Shown: in pieces, positions 35,362 through 45,131 of the stretch
Layout of the letters: every line of letters starts with the position of its first letter
Position numbering within the stretch: the first letter of the stretch is position 1
Assembly: GCA_016190375.1 (NCBI GenBank)
Contig: JACPQR010000010.1
Coordinates: forward strand, 22,129-86,128
Direction of reading: 5' to 3'
Source of the DNA: Deltaproteobacteria bacterium
GTDB taxonomy: Bacteria > Myxococcota_A > Polyangia > JACPQR01
DNA length: 64,000 nt
Position numbers and translations under genes: made by a program
The notes under the pieces: model-generated
The model's input: the letters and a program-made list of their open reading frames with translations, nothing else
What the model was told of the DNA's origin: nothing
Databases searched by the model: none

Positions 35362-37239
35362 CTATCCGAACTCCTCCTCGCACTGCCACCCCACGGTCAG
35401 GCCGAACAGGATCGGACCGGCTTCCGTGTCGGACGAGAGGGTGGCGCGGACCTCGAGGAGCCGCCCGTTCAGCCCGTCGAGCTCGATGGAGCTCTGGCCG
35501 TCCTGGAGCGAGCCGAGGTCGATGGTGGCGGCGGAACCGAGCGCCTGCGCGTCGTCGGCCGCGCGCGCCTCGAGCGCGATCCCCGAGCCCGGCGGGACGC
35601 TCGCCTCGTACCCGAGAGCCATCCACCGGGTCGGCCCCGACTCGCAGCCCGAGAAGAGGTGCGTGATGATCCCTCTCGGCGCCGAGGCGTTGCGGAGCTG
35701 GAAGCCCGTCATGTCCGAGTAGGTGTAAGGGAACGCCAGGCAGCCGGTGCCGCCCTGGCCCTCCCAGTCGCCTTCCGGTCCCTGCTCGCCGCCGCGGCCT
35801 CCGCCGCCCTCGCAGTCGTTCAGCACGATCTCGAACGACTCCGTGTCGGGGTCGATGATCGCGGCGTTGTTCCCCGACATCCCGATCCCCCAGATCATCC
35901 CGTCAAATGCCACGGCCATCCCGTACGCCCCGTTCTGCACGGGCAGGGTCGTCCAAGTCAGCCCGTCGCCGTCCTCGCGAACGCGACAGACGCCGCCCCC
36001 GCATCCACCGACCCAGACGCTGCCGTTGCCGTCGGCGGCGACGCTCGATCCCCAGACGGCGGCCTCGAAGCACTGGCCGTTCTCGTCCGCGCAGCCTTCG
36101 CCGACCTGCCCGCCGGCGCCTGGGGAGAGGAACTCTCCGGTCGCCGGGTCGTAGCGAGTCACCTGACCGCCGGTCCAGACGTGCCCGTGCTCGTCGACGG
36201 TGATGCCGTAGTTGGAGCCGGGCTGCTCGATCACGTCGGCCCCGGCGCCCGGCCCTGACGTGTCGAAGGAGGCCAGGTAGCTCGACAGGCACGCGGACCA
36301 CAGGCGTCCATCGCGATCGATTGCCGCGCCGTAGGGCGAGCAGGGCGCGACGTCGACCTCGACGCCCGTCGGCGCCCCTGTCGTGCGATCGAGCTCGACG
36401 TACTTGTGCTCGTTGAACAGGCCGACCCAGACGACCTCCTCGCGCACGCCATCGAGCCCGTTCCTGTCCTGCACGGCGAGCGAGCGCGCGACGCCGCAGG
36501 CGGCGCCCTCGCGGCCATCCTCGCGCTCCTCGTCGCGATCTCCCCACTGGCCGTCGGGGCATCCGACCTCCGTGTGCCAGGCGACGCACTCGTCGGTCGG
36601 TCCCGCCCCGGGATCCCAGAAGAGGACGTCCGCGCGACCCGTCGACGTCTCGACGACGCCATCGCCGTCGCGGTCCGGGCAGCCGGAGGCGAGGAGCTTG
36701 GTCACGCTGGCCTGCCCTCCGAAGGCTCGATTCGCGATCACGACGTCGCCGTCGAAGTCGACGCTCGTCCGCGACGGCTGGTCGAGGGCATGGTCCGTGC
36801 CCGTGTAGTACCGCCCCAGCTCGACGTGCGATCGGGTGTCGACCTTCGACACGGCTCCCTGGGCGGTGTCTGCGATCCAGATCAGCTCGAGCGTCGTCTG
36901 GGGGGTCGTGCCCGGCCCGAGCCCGACCCCGCCGCCGGGGAGCTCCTCGACGTTCTGGCCGCCGTTCTCGAGATCGAACGGCTCGCACCCGTCCAGCCCG
37001 ACGCAGCTCTCCCGACATGCGGCGCAGTCGGCCAGGCAGCCATCGTGCCGCGAGGGGTCCATCTCGTCGCAGTCGGACCCCACGCAGCCGGCGCCGCGTC
37101 CGAACCCGTCACCGTCCTCGTCGAGGCAGTCCGCGGATGGATCGGGCTCGGTGTCGCCCGTGCCGGCAAGCTTGTCGCCGCCGCAGCCCAGGGTCAGGAT
37201 GGTGACCGTCGTCCACGAGAAGCGATTTTTCCTCGTCAT
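35362..37239 (-). CDS. Lipoprotein with virginiamycin-B-lyase-like propeller
   Basis: 625 aa. The lipobox is LTLGC. Residues about 35-70 have DEDGDGFGRG and SDCDEMDPS calcium-type acidic motifs and a Cys cluster (CLADCAACRESC). The main part (about 90-480) is a beta-propeller of the Vgb/NHL type, with repeated DGDVVIANR, DRDGRLWSA, DEHGHVWTGG and DGNGSVWVGG. The last 120 residues form a beta-sandwich-like region. ATG 37239 is chosen for the signal peptide. Close relatives are common in myxobacteria and have no known function. It diverges from the gene at 37367. Confidence 0.75.
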   Translation of the reverse strand: MTRKNRFSWTTVTILTLGCGGDKLAGTGDTEPDPSADCLDEDGDGFGRGAGCVGSDCDEMDPSRHDGCLADCAACRESCVGLDGCEPFDLENGGQNVEELPGGGVGLGPGTTPQTTLELIWIADTAQGAVSKVDTRSHVELGRYYTGTDHALDQPSRTSVDFDGDVVIANRAFGGQASVTKLLASGCPDRDGDGVVETSTGRADVLFWDPGAGPTDECVAWHTEVGCPDGQWGDRDEEREDGREGAACGVARSLAVQDRNGLDGVREEVVWVGLFNEHKYVELDRTTGAPTGVEVDVAPCSPYGAAIDRDGRLWSACLSSYLASFDTSGPGAGADVIEQPGSNYGITVDEHGHVWTGGQVTRYDPATGEFLSPGAGGQVGEGCADENGQCFEAAVWGSSVAADGNGSVWVGGCGGGVCRVREDGDGLTWTTLPVQNGAYGMAVAFDGMIWGIGMSGNNAAIIDPDTESFEIVLNDCEGGGGRGGEQGPEGDWEGQGGTGCLAFPYTYSDMTGFQLRNASAPRGIITHLFSGCESGPTRWMALGYEASVPPGSGIALEARAADDAQALGSAATIDLGSLQDGQSSIELDGLNGRLLEVRATLSSDTEAGPILFGLTVGWQCEEEFG

Positions 37240-37330
37240 GGACAGGGGTAGGGGCAAGTGCGATGCCACGGGCGCGCGTTCGAAAGCTCCTGAGAAGCCG
37301 CGGATCGCCCGGGTGACATCGCTGACCCCG

Positions 37331-37348
37331 GGGTGAGGGGCCTCACCC
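37331..37348. promoter_or_regulatory. Perfect palindrome, candidate operator
   Basis: GGGTGAGG, two bases, CCTCACCC: a perfect 18-bp inverted repeat. It lies 4 bp upstream of the -10 box at 37353 and covers the place of the -35 box, in a 127-bp divergent region. A dimeric regulator is the simplest reading. Confidence 0.55.
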
Positions 37349-37352
37349 GTGT

Positions 37353-37358
37353 TAGGCT
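37353..37358 (+). promoter_or_regulatory. -10 box (leaderless), next to the palindrome
   Basis: TAGGCT, 8 nt before the GTG at 37367. Same hexamer as the box of the QHNDH-like operon. Confidence 0.5.
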
Positions 37359-37366
37359 CTCGTGCT

Positions 37367-38230
37367 GTGCTGGTTCGTGGGTGGGTGGCGATCGCGGCGC
37401 TCGCGTTTTCGGCAGGCGCCGCTCGTGCCGACGAGATCGAGGACGCCGAGCGCCGGCTGGCTGACCTCGACTACACGGACGCGATCAACATCCTCGAGGG
37501 AATGCTCCGGCGCGGCGAGGCCGACGCGCGGGACCTGGCTCGCATCTACGAGCTGCTCGGAAAGGCCGCCGCGTCGAGCGGGGAGGATTCCCAGGCGGTC
37601 TGGGCCTACACGCGCCTGCTCGCTCTCGATCCCGAGTTCGAGCTCGGGTCCGGAGTCTCTCCGCGGCTCCGCCGTGCGATGTCGACTGCGCGACGCGAGC
37701 TGCCCGAGGACGCGTCCGTGAGGTTGCAGCTTCGCGCTCCGAGGCAGGCGTGGGCCGAGCGGCCCACGTCGATCGCGCTCGAGGTCGGCGCGGACGGCCT
37801 CGGTCTGGTCCGCGGAATGCGCGTGTACCACCGCCGTGAGGGCGCCACGAGCTACTCGCGCGTGACCGTCCGGGGACCACCGCCCCTCGAGACCGTCATC
37901 CCGGCGTTCTCCACTCCTCGAGCGGGCCGGCGCCTGGAGTACTGGGTGGCCGCGCTCGACGAGTACGGCAACGAGCTCGCATCGATGGGCTCGAGGGGCA
38001 GGCCCTTGTCGCTGCCCGTGCGCAATCCCCCGGCGGACAGCTCGAGCGGGCGCGGCCACTCCGACGACGATGACGACGACGGCGGGATCACGAAGCGCTG
38101 GTGGTTCTGGACGGGCCTCGTCGCCGTGGCGGCGGGTGCCACGGTCGGACTGCTCCTCTTGACCGCCGAGGAGCCGAGCTGTCCCGAGGGCGGGGCCTGC
38201 TACTCGGTCCAGATCGAGAGACCCGAGTGA
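37367..38230 (+). CDS. Exported TPR-like protein with C-terminal membrane helix
   Basis: 287 aa. The signal peptide (VAIAALAFSAGAARA) is followed by a helical TPR-like part (about 22-105, AERRLADLDYTDAINILEGM, DLARIYELLGKAAASSGED, AVWAYTRLLALDP). A beta domain (about 110-210) follows, then an acidic Asp run and a membrane segment (WWFWTGLVAVAAGATVGLLLL). The layout resembles myxobacterial energy/gliding-linked proteins of unknown function. GTG 37367 is preferred because a -10 box sits 8 nt upstream. GTG 37349 would add six residues and has a possible GAGGGG site. The stop overlaps the next GTG (GTGA). Confidence 0.65.
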   Translation: MLVRGWVAIAALAFSAGAARADEIEDAERRLADLDYTDAINILEGMLRRGEADARDLARIYELLGKAAASSGEDSQAVWAYTRLLALDPEFELGSGVSPRLRRAMSTARRELPEDASVRLQLRAPRQAWAERPTSIALEVGADGLGLVRGMRVYHRREGATSYSRVTVRGPPPLETVIPAFSTPRAGRRLEYWVAALDEYGNELASMGSRGRPLSLPVRNPPADSSSGRGHSDDDDDDGGITKRWWFWTGLVAVAAGATVGLLLLTAEEPSCPEGGACYSVQIERPE

Positions 38231-39819
38231 GAAGCTGGGTCCTGCTGTCGCTCCTCGCCGTCGCCTGCACGAAGGAGGGCGGGCCGACCGCTTCGCTCCT
38301 CCTGCGCTTCGAGGCGGACGAGACGTTCAACGCAACGGACCGGATCGAGATCACGGTCTACGAGCCGCCGGACGGAGCCGACCACTGCCCCGAGGTCCTG
38401 GGCGGCCAGAGCGCCGTGCTCGCGGGCATGGACGTCGTCGCGGGTCCGGTCTCGGCCCCGCGCAATCAGATCTCGAGCCTCGGTCTCGAGGGAGTCTCCT
38501 GGGGCAAGAGGCTCTTCTACGCCACGGCGCACACCGGGGATGACGAGCAGATCGCCCACGGCTGCACGACCATGGACGTCCTGCCGAGCGGCGCGAGCGT
38601 GACGATCGTGATGGAGCGCGTCCCTTGCGATGGCGAGGGATCGTTCCCCTGCGGCCCGGACGCCGTGTGCAGGGGCGGCCAGTGCGAGGATCGCGCCTGC
38701 CGCATGGACGGATCGGTCACGCTGGCGGACTTCACGTACGTCTATGGCGTCGGGGCGCAGCAGGTCGTCGCCACGGACGACGGGATCCTCGTCGCCTGGT
38801 CGGGCAGCGTCGGGGTGCGGCGAGGCGTGGCGGTCGCGCTCCTCGCGGAAGATCTCGGGCCGCTCGGCGACACGCTGATCGTCGACGGCGATCCATGCAC
38901 GTGGCCGGCGCTGGCGCCGACGAGCGACGGGTTCATCCTCGCGTGGGCGGACTACGGCCCGCTCGAGGGCGACCAGCGCGCGATCGTTCGCACGAGGGCG
39001 CTCGACAAGGGCGGCAATCCGACTGGGGCCGGGGACGAGGTGACTCTCAGGTTCCCCGGCGACTACGCGAACGAGGACGTGGGCTTCTGGAACGCGCCCG
39101 GGTTGTTTCGCCTCCTTCCCACGAGCCTGGGCGCCGTGGCGATCTGGTACGAGAACGCGGAGGATCGCGCCGACCCGTCCACGGGACCATGGCAGGTCAG
39201 CGTGGTGGCGATGGATGAGCAGGGCACGTTCACCGAGGAGCCGCACGCGCTGGACTACCCCTCGGCCTTCCATTACGAGACGTCGCGCGGCACGGGCGAC
39301 GGGGCCGCGATCGAGCTCATCGTCGCGCAGACAGGGGAGTGCCGCCTCGCGACGATCGCGCCGGATGGTCGCGTGATCTCCGACGAGGCGCTGACCGGCC
39401 CGCTCGAGAGCTGCGCCACCGTCACCTTCGGCCCTACCGAGGGCGGTTACACGTTCCTCGCCCAGGAGAGCCGCCGCCTCACCCCCTGGCCGTCCGGCGA
39501 GTCGAGCGATTCGCTTTTCCAGTCGCCTGACGAGCCTCTGGCGGGGGCGGTCTGGGGCACCTTCGCGCAGGCAGGTGACGGCCTCTACCTCGGCTGGGAG
39601 GAGCACGCCGCGGATCTGCTGACCAGCCGCATCAACGTCGCGGTCCTCGACCGCCAAGGGAACCCGACCGGCCCGGCCGTCCCGTTCGCCGAGCTGACTG
39701 GCAACGGCCCCTACTACGGTTTCTCGATGACAGCCACCTCGGAGGCCCTGTACGCAACCTGGCTCGAGGGCGTGGACGGCGGAAACCGCATCGCGGTCGC
39801 CCGCATCGTCTGCGACTGA
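38227..39819 (+). CDS. Lipoprotein of unknown function
   Basis: 530 aa. The lipobox is LLAVAC. The first 130 residues form a beta domain with two cysteines, followed by a small CGPDAVCRGGQCED Cys-knot (about 138-158). Residues about 160-530 are weakly repetitive (GILVAWSG, GFILAWADYG, GAVAIWYENA, LYLGWEEHA, ALYATWLEG), suggesting a propeller with W-containing blades. The GTG start overlaps the stop of the preceding gene by 4 bp, so the two proteins are made together. No catalytic motif is seen. Confidence 0.7.
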   Translation: MRSWVLLSLLAVACTKEGGPTASLLLRFEADETFNATDRIEITVYEPPDGADHCPEVLGGQSAVLAGMDVVAGPVSAPRNQISSLGLEGVSWGKRLFYATAHTGDDEQIAHGCTTMDVLPSGASVTIVMERVPCDGEGSFPCGPDAVCRGGQCEDRACRMDGSVTLADFTYVYGVGAQQVVATDDGILVAWSGSVGVRRGVAVALLAEDLGPLGDTLIVDGDPCTWPALAPTSDGFILAWADYGPLEGDQRAIVRTRALDKGGNPTGAGDEVTLRFPGDYANEDVGFWNAPGLFRLLPTSLGAVAIWYENAEDRADPSTGPWQVSVVAMDEQGTFTEEPHALDYPSAFHYETSRGTGDGAAIELIVAQTGECRLATIAPDGRVISDEALTGPLESCATVTFGPTEGGYTFLAQESRRLTPWPSGESSDSLFQSPDEPLAGAVWGTFAQAGDGLYLGWEEHAADLLTSRINVAVLDRQGNPTGPAVPFAELTGNGPYYGFSMTATSEALYATWLEGVDGGNRIAVARIVCD

Positions 39820-39915
39820 AGCGGGGACACGCGCACGGTCCGCAACCTACCGCAAACACTACAGAACTGGACACAACCGCGCGATCTGTCCGAGCGAGCT
39901 GCGCCGCCGCAACCA

Positions 39916-39931
39916 GCCGGCCCCGGCCGGC
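39916..39931 (-). terminator. Hairpin after phosphate transporter gene
   Basis: GCCGGCC, CC, GGCCGGC: a perfect inverted repeat lying 4 nt beyond the stop of the minus-strand transporter gene and 96 bp from the convergent lipoprotein stop. No T-tract. Confidence 0.5.
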
Positions 39932-39935
39932 GTCA

Positions 39936-40949
39936 TTACGCGCCGGCGAGGAGCCGTATGACGTACAGGAGCACGGCCGCGACTCCCGCGGATGCAGGGA
40001 TCGTGAAGAGCCAGGCCCAGACGATGCGGCCGGCCACGCCCCAGCGCACCGCGGTCAGCTTCTTGGTCGAGCCGACGCCGACGATGGCGCCGGTGATCGT
40101 GTGCGTGGTCGACACGGGGATGCCCGCGAGCGTGCTCCCGAAGAGCGTGAAGGCCCCGGCCGTCTCCGCGCAGAAGCCGCCGATGGGCCGGAGCTTGGTG
40201 ATCTTCATCCCCATCGTGCGGACGATCCGCCACCCGCCGAGAGCGGTCCCCACGCCCATCGCAGCGTGACACGACAGGATGATCCACCAGGGGATGTGCC
40301 CGTCCGTCGGGGACATGTGGCGCGAGGCCACGAGGAGCGCGACGATGATGCCCATCGTCTTCTGGGCGTCGTTGCCGCCGTGCCCCAGCGAGTACGCCGC
40401 CGCGGAGAGGAGCTGCCCTCGGCGGAACAGGCGGTCCACGGCGCCCGGCCTCCACTTGCGGAACCCCCAGTACATCGAGAGCATCAGGATGAAGCCGAAG
40501 ACCAGGCCGATCAGCGGGGCCAGCGGGATGAAGCCCATCGCCGTGATCACCTTGTCCCAGTGAAGGACGTCCCAGCCCGCATAAGCGACGCCGGCTCCTC
40601 CGAAGCCCCCGATCAGCGCGTGAGAGGAGCTCGTCGGCAGCGCCCACCACCACGTCAGGAGGTCCCAGACGATCGCGCCCAGGAGCCCCGCGAGGACCAC
40701 GTAGATGAATGCGGAGTCGGCGGGATCGATCTCGACGATCTTGCTGATCGTGTTCGCGACCTTCGGCGCGAAGACGAACATCGCGACGAAGTTGAAGAAC
40801 GCGGCCCAGAGCACGGCGAACCGCGGCGAGAGGACCCGCGTCGATACGACGGTCGCGATCGAGTTCGCGGCGTCGTGGAACCCGTTGATGACGTCGAAGA
40901 CGAGCGCCACCGCGACGGTCCCGACCACCAGCACCCAGATCCAGTCCAT
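39936..40949 (-). CDS. pit: PiT-family inorganic phosphate transporter
   Basis: 337 aa low-affinity phosphate (metal phosphate) symporter of the inner membrane. It has about ten hydrophobic segments and the inverted family signatures GFHDAANSIATVV near the N-terminus and GGNDAQKTMGI in the middle, plus ALPTSSSHALIGG and GIPVSTTHTITGAI, all typical of PiT. The length is at the short end for the family. ATG 40949 is used. AGGAA lies about 13 nt upstream, and GTG 40961 is an alternative. The PhoU-like DUF47 partner often encoded beside PiT is not present here. The promoter was not identified. Confidence 0.93.
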   Translation of the reverse strand: MDWIWVLVVGTVAVALVFDVINGFHDAANSIATVVSTRVLSPRFAVLWAAFFNFVAMFVFAPKVANTISKIVEIDPADSAFIYVVLAGLLGAIVWDLLTWWWALPTSSSHALIGGFGGAGVAYAGWDVLHWDKVITAMGFIPLAPLIGLVFGFILMLSMYWGFRKWRPGAVDRLFRRGQLLSAAAYSLGHGGNDAQKTMGIIVALLVASRHMSPTDGHIPWWIILSCHAAMGVGTALGGWRIVRTMGMKITKLRPIGGFCAETAGAFTLFGSTLAGIPVSTTHTITGAIVGVGSTKKLTAVRWGVAGRIVWAWLFTIPASAGVAAVLLYVIRLLAGA

Positions 40950-41028
40950 TGCTGGCGCCACTTCCTACTCTCTTTTCTCCGAGCAGGCTACGGGGTATTG
41001 CTCGCCGGATCCCGGAGCCCGACCGTGC

Positions 41029-41034
41029 TAACCT
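41029..41034 (+). promoter_or_regulatory. -10 box of Uma2 gene (leaderless)
   Basis: TAACCT, 8 nt before the ATG at 41043. No Shine-Dalgarno sequence. Confidence 0.45.
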
Positions 41035-41042
41035 CGGCGTGA

Positions 41043-41612
41043 ATGCGCGCGGTGATGCTCGAGACGCCGGAGAGCCTCCTCGAGGAGCGGCGGCGAACCG
41101 GCGCCGACCTCTTCGACGAAGTCTGGGAAGGAGTGCTCCACATGGTTCCGCCGCCGTCGGTCGGGCACCAGCGGTTCGGAAAACGGCTGCTCCTCGTCCT
41201 CACGCCGATCGCCGACGCAAGAGGTCTGGAGTCGAATTACGAGACCGGCGTGTTCCGGCCCTCGCCCGGCCCGCTCGATTACCGGACACCGGACCTCGTC
41301 TTCGCGCGAGCTGATCGCTACTCGGATCGGGGCGTGGAAGGCCGCGCCGAGCTCGTCGTCGAGATCCGGTCGCGAAACGACGAGTCGTACGAGAAGCTCC
41401 CGTTCTACGCGAGCCTGGAGATTCCCGAAGCGCTCGTCATCGACCCCATCACGCGCGCGGTCGAGCTGTTCGCGAATCGTGCCGGAGCGATGGAGGCGGT
41501 CGCCCCGGACTCCGCGGGCGGCGTGCGCTCCTCGGTGCTGGAAGTCACCTTCGCCCGCATCGACGGCCCGAAGCTGCGGATCGCCTGGCCCGACGGCGTC
41601 GCGGAGATCTGA
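41043..41612 (+). CDS. Uma2-family (DUF820) PD-(D/E)xK nuclease-fold protein
   Basis: 189 aa. Conserved features are EVWEGVLHMVPPPSVGH and YRTPDLVFA, and the PD-(D/E)xK-like core AELVVEIRSRNDESYEKLPFYASLEIPEALVID. The nuclease-fold residues Asp (PDLVF), Glu (VVEI) and Lys (YEKL) are present. Members are abundant in cyanobacteria and myxobacteria, often in many copies, and their biological role is unclear. The gene is isolated: it diverges from the phosphate transporter and converges on a kinase gene 21 bp away. Confidence 0.85.
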   Translation: MRAVMLETPESLLEERRRTGADLFDEVWEGVLHMVPPPSVGHQRFGKRLLLVLTPIADARGLESNYETGVFRPSPGPLDYRTPDLVFARADRYSDRGVEGRAELVVEIRSRNDESYEKLPFYASLEIPEALVIDPITRAVELFANRAGAMEAVAPDSAGGVRSSVLEVTFARIDGPKLRIAWPDGVAEI

Positions 41613-41633
41613 CGATCCCGGTTCGGCGCGACG

Positions 41634-43460
41634 TCAGCGCAGCGAGATCCTGCGTCTTGCGACGCCGTCGCGCGGAACCGTGACCACGACGGTGCGACGC
41701 AGGTGCAATTCCGGGTTCACGAGCGTCACGCTCACGGCGCCGGCGGGGACGCGCTGCTCGAAGATCGGCGTGTCGCCGATGAGACGCCCTCCGATGAAGA
41801 CCTGCGCCCAGGGCTCCGAGTCGAGCGTCAGCCGGCCCATCCCTCCGATCGCCGTGGGAGGCGCGGCTTCGTCGGGCGTGTCCTCCCCCTCGCCGGCCGG
41901 CGCGACGGGAGCCGGAGGCGCGCTCGTGCCGCCACGGCGCCGGTGCGGCGCTTCCTCGTCGAGGTCGACCACCATCTCCACCGGGTCCACCACGGTCGGC
42001 GTCGGACCTGGCTCCGTCTCGGGCGCGATCGGCTCCGCGTGCTCGACCACCGTCGGGGTCCTGGCCTGCTCGACGGGCACGTCGGGGCCTGGAGCCGGAG
42101 CCGGCAGCGGAGGCGCCGGTGAGGCAGGTTCCTCACGGATTGCCGAGCTCCTGACACCTTCCGGCCTCGATCCAGGCAGGTGCGCGCCGGTGAACATGAA
42201 GACCAGCCCACCCGCGAGGAGAGCTGCGGCGAGGCCCAGCGGGAACCAGAACCACGTACGGCGGCGCTCGAGGCGCGGGTGGCTGTAGTTCACCCAGCTC
42301 CCGTGGGTGCCGATGGTGTCGTCGGGACCGGGCGACTCGGGCGCCGCCGGCAGACCGGCAACGTCGATCCCCGAGTGCGGAGTCGGGCGAGCGGGAATCG
42401 CGATCCTCGTGTCGGGGAGCGTGAGCGCCACCGTCGCCGGGATGTCGGGGCGCGAGCCGAACGTCGGGAGCGGGACCAGGCCGCTCGGATCGTCGATCCC
42501 GCGAAGGACCCCCTCGAGGTCGCGGATCTCCTCGGTGAACAGGTCGTGCATCACCGCCGCCAGCTCGCTCGCCGGCGCGGGGCCGAGCGTGTGCGCGTAG
42601 CGCTCGAGGTCCTCGCCGAGCTCGCGCGAGGTCGCGTACCGCTCGTGGCGCTTCTTGCGAAGCGCCTTCTGCACGATCGCGTCGAGCTGGTGTCCGAGGT
42701 CGGGCGCGAGCTTCGACGGCGGCGGCGGCGCGTACACGACGATACGCCGCATCGTGGCCATCGCCTCGTCGTTGGGCGCCTTGAACGGCGAGATCCCCGT
42801 CAGGACCTCGTACAGGACGATCCCGAGCGCGAACACGTCGGCGCGCGCGTCGAGGGTCTCCGCCAGGACCTGCTCCGGCGCCATGTACGACACCTTGCCC
42901 TTGACGGCGTCGCCCGAGGTCCCGTGCGAGCGGCCCTCGGCCTTGGCGATCCCGAAGTCGGTCAGCTTCGCCCCGGCGCCGTCGTAGCCGACCAGGATGT
43001 TCTGCGGTGACACGTCGCGGTGAACGATCGACAGCGGGCGTCCCTTGAGGTCCCGCCGGTCGTGCGCGAAGGCGAGCGCCGCGGCGATCGGGGCGATGAT
43101 GCGCACGCCGAGCTTCGGAGTGAGCCTGCGGCCAGCCTGCCGGAGCTTGCGGATGATCCGGTGCAGCGGCTGGCCCGGGACGTACTCCATCGCGATGTAG
43201 AACGTCCCGTCGACCTCGCCGAGCCCGTGGATCTGCACGATCGCCGGATGATCGAGCGCGGCCGCGACGCGCGCCTCGTCGAGGAACATCTCGCGGAAGC
43301 CCTCGTCGGTCGACAGGTGAGGGTGCACACACTTGAGCGCGACGATCTTCTGGAAGCCGGCGGGGCCCTTGACGCGTGCGAGGAAGATCTCGGCCATCCC
43401 CCCGCGGCCGATCCGCGCGACGATCTCGTACTGCCCGAAGGTGCGCCGGACCTTCTCCAA
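41634..43460 (-). CDS. Transmembrane Ser/Thr protein kinase with PEGA domain
   Basis: 608 aa. Kinase domain about 8-275: IGRGGMAEIFLA, catalytic Lys in VALKCVHP, HRDVSPQNIL, LTDFGIA and GKVSYMAPEQV. A juxtamembrane region of about 170 residues leads to one membrane helix (WFWFPLGLAAALLAGGLVFMF), a Pro/Glu-rich linker and a PEGA domain (LTLDSEPWAQVFIGGRLIGDTP...VPAGAVSVTLVNPE). All catalytic residues are intact. The start is TTG 43460, where the kinase fold begins, with TATACT 9 nt upstream. The long open frame further upstream is not protein-like. Its build matches the kinase at 30392-32242, so they are probably paralogs. Confidence 0.92.
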   Translation of the reverse strand: MEKVRRTFGQYEIVARIGRGGMAEIFLARVKGPAGFQKIVALKCVHPHLSTDEGFREMFLDEARVAAALDHPAIVQIHGLGEVDGTFYIAMEYVPGQPLHRIIRKLRQAGRRLTPKLGVRIIAPIAAALAFAHDRRDLKGRPLSIVHRDVSPQNILVGYDGAGAKLTDFGIAKAEGRSHGTSGDAVKGKVSYMAPEQVLAETLDARADVFALGIVLYEVLTGISPFKAPNDEAMATMRRIVVYAPPPPSKLAPDLGHQLDAIVQKALRKKRHERYATSRELGEDLERYAHTLGPAPASELAAVMHDLFTEEIRDLEGVLRGIDDPSGLVPLPTFGSRPDIPATVALTLPDTRIAIPARPTPHSGIDVAGLPAAPESPGPDDTIGTHGSWVNYSHPRLERRRTWFWFPLGLAAALLAGGLVFMFTGAHLPGSRPEGVRSSAIREEPASPAPPLPAPAPGPDVPVEQARTPTVVEHAEPIAPETEPGPTPTVVDPVEMVVDLDEEAPHRRRGGTSAPPAPVAPAGEGEDTPDEAAPPTAIGGMGRLTLDSEPWAQVFIGGRLIGDTPIFEQRVPAGAVSVTLVNPELHLRRTVVVTVPRDGVARRRISLR

Positions 43461-43469
43461 GCAGGCCCG

Positions 43470-43475
43470 AGTATA
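43470..43475 (-). promoter_or_regulatory. -10 box of second kinase gene (leaderless)
   Basis: TATACT on the minus strand, 9 nt before the TTG at 43460, supporting this unusual start codon. Confidence 0.5.
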
Positions 43476-43539
43476 GCCCCAAGGCGCACGCCAGCGATAA
43501 CGGGCGCCTCGGGGCTGTCCAATGCGGCAGGTACCGCCA

Positions 43540-45120
43540 CTAGCCCGAGTAAGTGCCGTCGAACGGGCTCGCGCCCGGGGTGCGGCGGATCCCGCTGTCG
43601 GGATTCGCCGCGAGGTGGCGAAGCACCGTGAAGACCATGTCGAGGTCGTCGATCCGGGCGGCCTGCGCGATCTCATCGAGGCGCAGGCCCGCTCTGCCGC
43701 GGAGCGCGGCGACGATGCGGGCCTGGGCACTGATGACTTCTGCGGCGGCCTTCTTGCCGGCTTCGACGCCCGGCTGGTGGTACGCGTTGAGGCCCACGAG
43801 CGACGCGTACAGGCCGACCGCCCGCTCGAACAGCGCGATCAGCTTTCCCATCGAAGCCGCATCGACGCGATCGATGGTGATCGTCAGAGAGGGCCGCCCT
43901 CTTTGCGTCAGCGCCGTGCGCGTGCCCTGAAGGAACCCCGAGAGGTAGTCGCCGGCCGTGACCCCTGGCTCGACGGCGAGCGACGGGCCCGCGCGGTCCT
44001 CGAGCACCTCGACGAACGTGACGAAGAAGTTGTCCAGCCCGTCGCGGAGCTGCTGGACGAACGCGTGCTGGTCGGTCGACCCCTTGTTCCCGTAGACGGC
44101 CAGGCCCTGGTGGACGACGTTGCCCTGTCGGTCGAGCTCCTTGCCGAGCGATTCCATCACGAGCTGCTGCAGGTAGCGCGAGAAGAGCTCGAGCCTGTCC
44201 TTGTAGGGAAGGACGACCATGTCGCGTCTTCCCCGCCCGTCGCCCGCGACGTGCCACGCCAGCGCCAGGAGCGCCGCGGGGTTCTCCCTGACGGACCGCG
44301 AGCGGGTCGCCACGTCCATCGCGCGCGCGCCTGCGATCATCGCGAGCACGTCGATCCCCTGCAGCGCCGCGGGCAAGAGACCCACCGCCGAGAGCTCCGA
44401 GGTGCGACCGCCGACCCAGTCCCACATCGGGAAGCGCTCGATCCACCCGCCTTCCGTCGCCGCGCGATCGAGCTGGCTCCCCTCCCCCGTCACGGCCACG
44501 GCGTGGCGCTCGAACCGAAGGCCCGCGCGGCGGTAGGCCTCCGCCGCCTCCAGCATGCCGTTTCGCGTCTCGGCCGTGCCTCCCGACTTCGAGACGACGA
44601 TCGTGAGGGTCCGCGCGAGGTCGGGGCCGATCTCGCCCAGCACCCTGTCGATGCCGTCGGGGTCCGTGTTGTCGATGAAGTGAGGCCGGACCGGGTCTCG
44701 CGGCGTCCCGAGCGCGGAGGCGGCGAGCTCGGGGCCGAGCGCGGAGCCTCCGATCCCTATCGCGACGAGGTGCGTGAAGCGCCCGCCGCGCTCGGGGGCC
44801 ACTTCACCGTCGTGGACGCGCTTGGCGAAAGCGCAAGCGCGATCGACGGTCTCGCGAATCGCGGCGGCGATCTGCGGGCTCGGGGCCAGCTCCGGCGCCC
44901 GCAGCCAGTAGTGCCCGACCATCCGCTGCTCGTCCGGGTTGGCGATCGCGCCCTTCTCGAGCGCGTCCATCTCGGAGAAGGCGTTCGCGAACCGCCCTGA
45001 CAGCCCCTCGACGTGCTGGTCGTCGATCCCCATCCTGGAGACGTCGACCGAAACCCCGAGCGCCTCGCTCGACCAGAGCCATCGCCGCAACGCCTCCCAC
45101 TGCTCCGCCGTCGTCCGCAC
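43540..45120 (-). CDS. pgi: Glucose-6-phosphate isomerase
   Basis: 526 aa cytosolic enzyme interconverting glucose-6-phosphate and fructose-6-phosphate. Sugar-phosphate isomerase signatures are clear: [14 protein letters not shown], the phosphate-binding [30 protein letters not shown] and [18 protein letters not shown]. The last includes the His of the active site. The C-terminal 100 residues are longer than in short bacterial forms and end with a helical part ([13 protein letters not shown]). The start is GTG 45120. It follows the HEAT-repeat gene by 11 bp, so the two are probably co-transcribed. Confidence 0.95.
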   Translation of the reverse strand: MRTTAEQWEALRRWLWSSEALGVSVDVSRMGIDDQHVEGLSGRFANAFSEMDALEKGAIANPDEQRMVGHYWLRAPELAPSPQIAAAIRETVDRACAFAKRVHDGEVAPERGGRFTHLVAIGIGGSALGPELAASALGTPRDPVRPHFIDNTDPDGIDRVLGEIGPDLARTLTIVVSKSGGTAETRNGMLEAAEAYRRAGLRFERHAVAVTGEGSQLDRAATEGGWIERFPMWDWVGGRTSELSAVGLLPAALQGIDVLAMIAGARAMDVATRSRSVRENPAALLALAWHVAGDGRGRRDMVVLPYKDRLELFSRYLQQLVMESLGKELDRQGNVVHQGLAVYGNKGSTDQHAFVQQLRDGLDNFFVTFVEVLEDRAGPSLAVEPGVTAGDYLSGFLQGTRTALTQRGRPSLTITIDRVDAASMGKLIALFERAVGLYASLVGLNAYHQPGVEAGKKAAAEVISAQARIVAALRGRAGLRLDEIAQAARIDDLDMVFTVLRHLAANPDSGIRRTPGASPFDGTYSG

Positions 45121-45131
45121 GGCGGCGAAGT

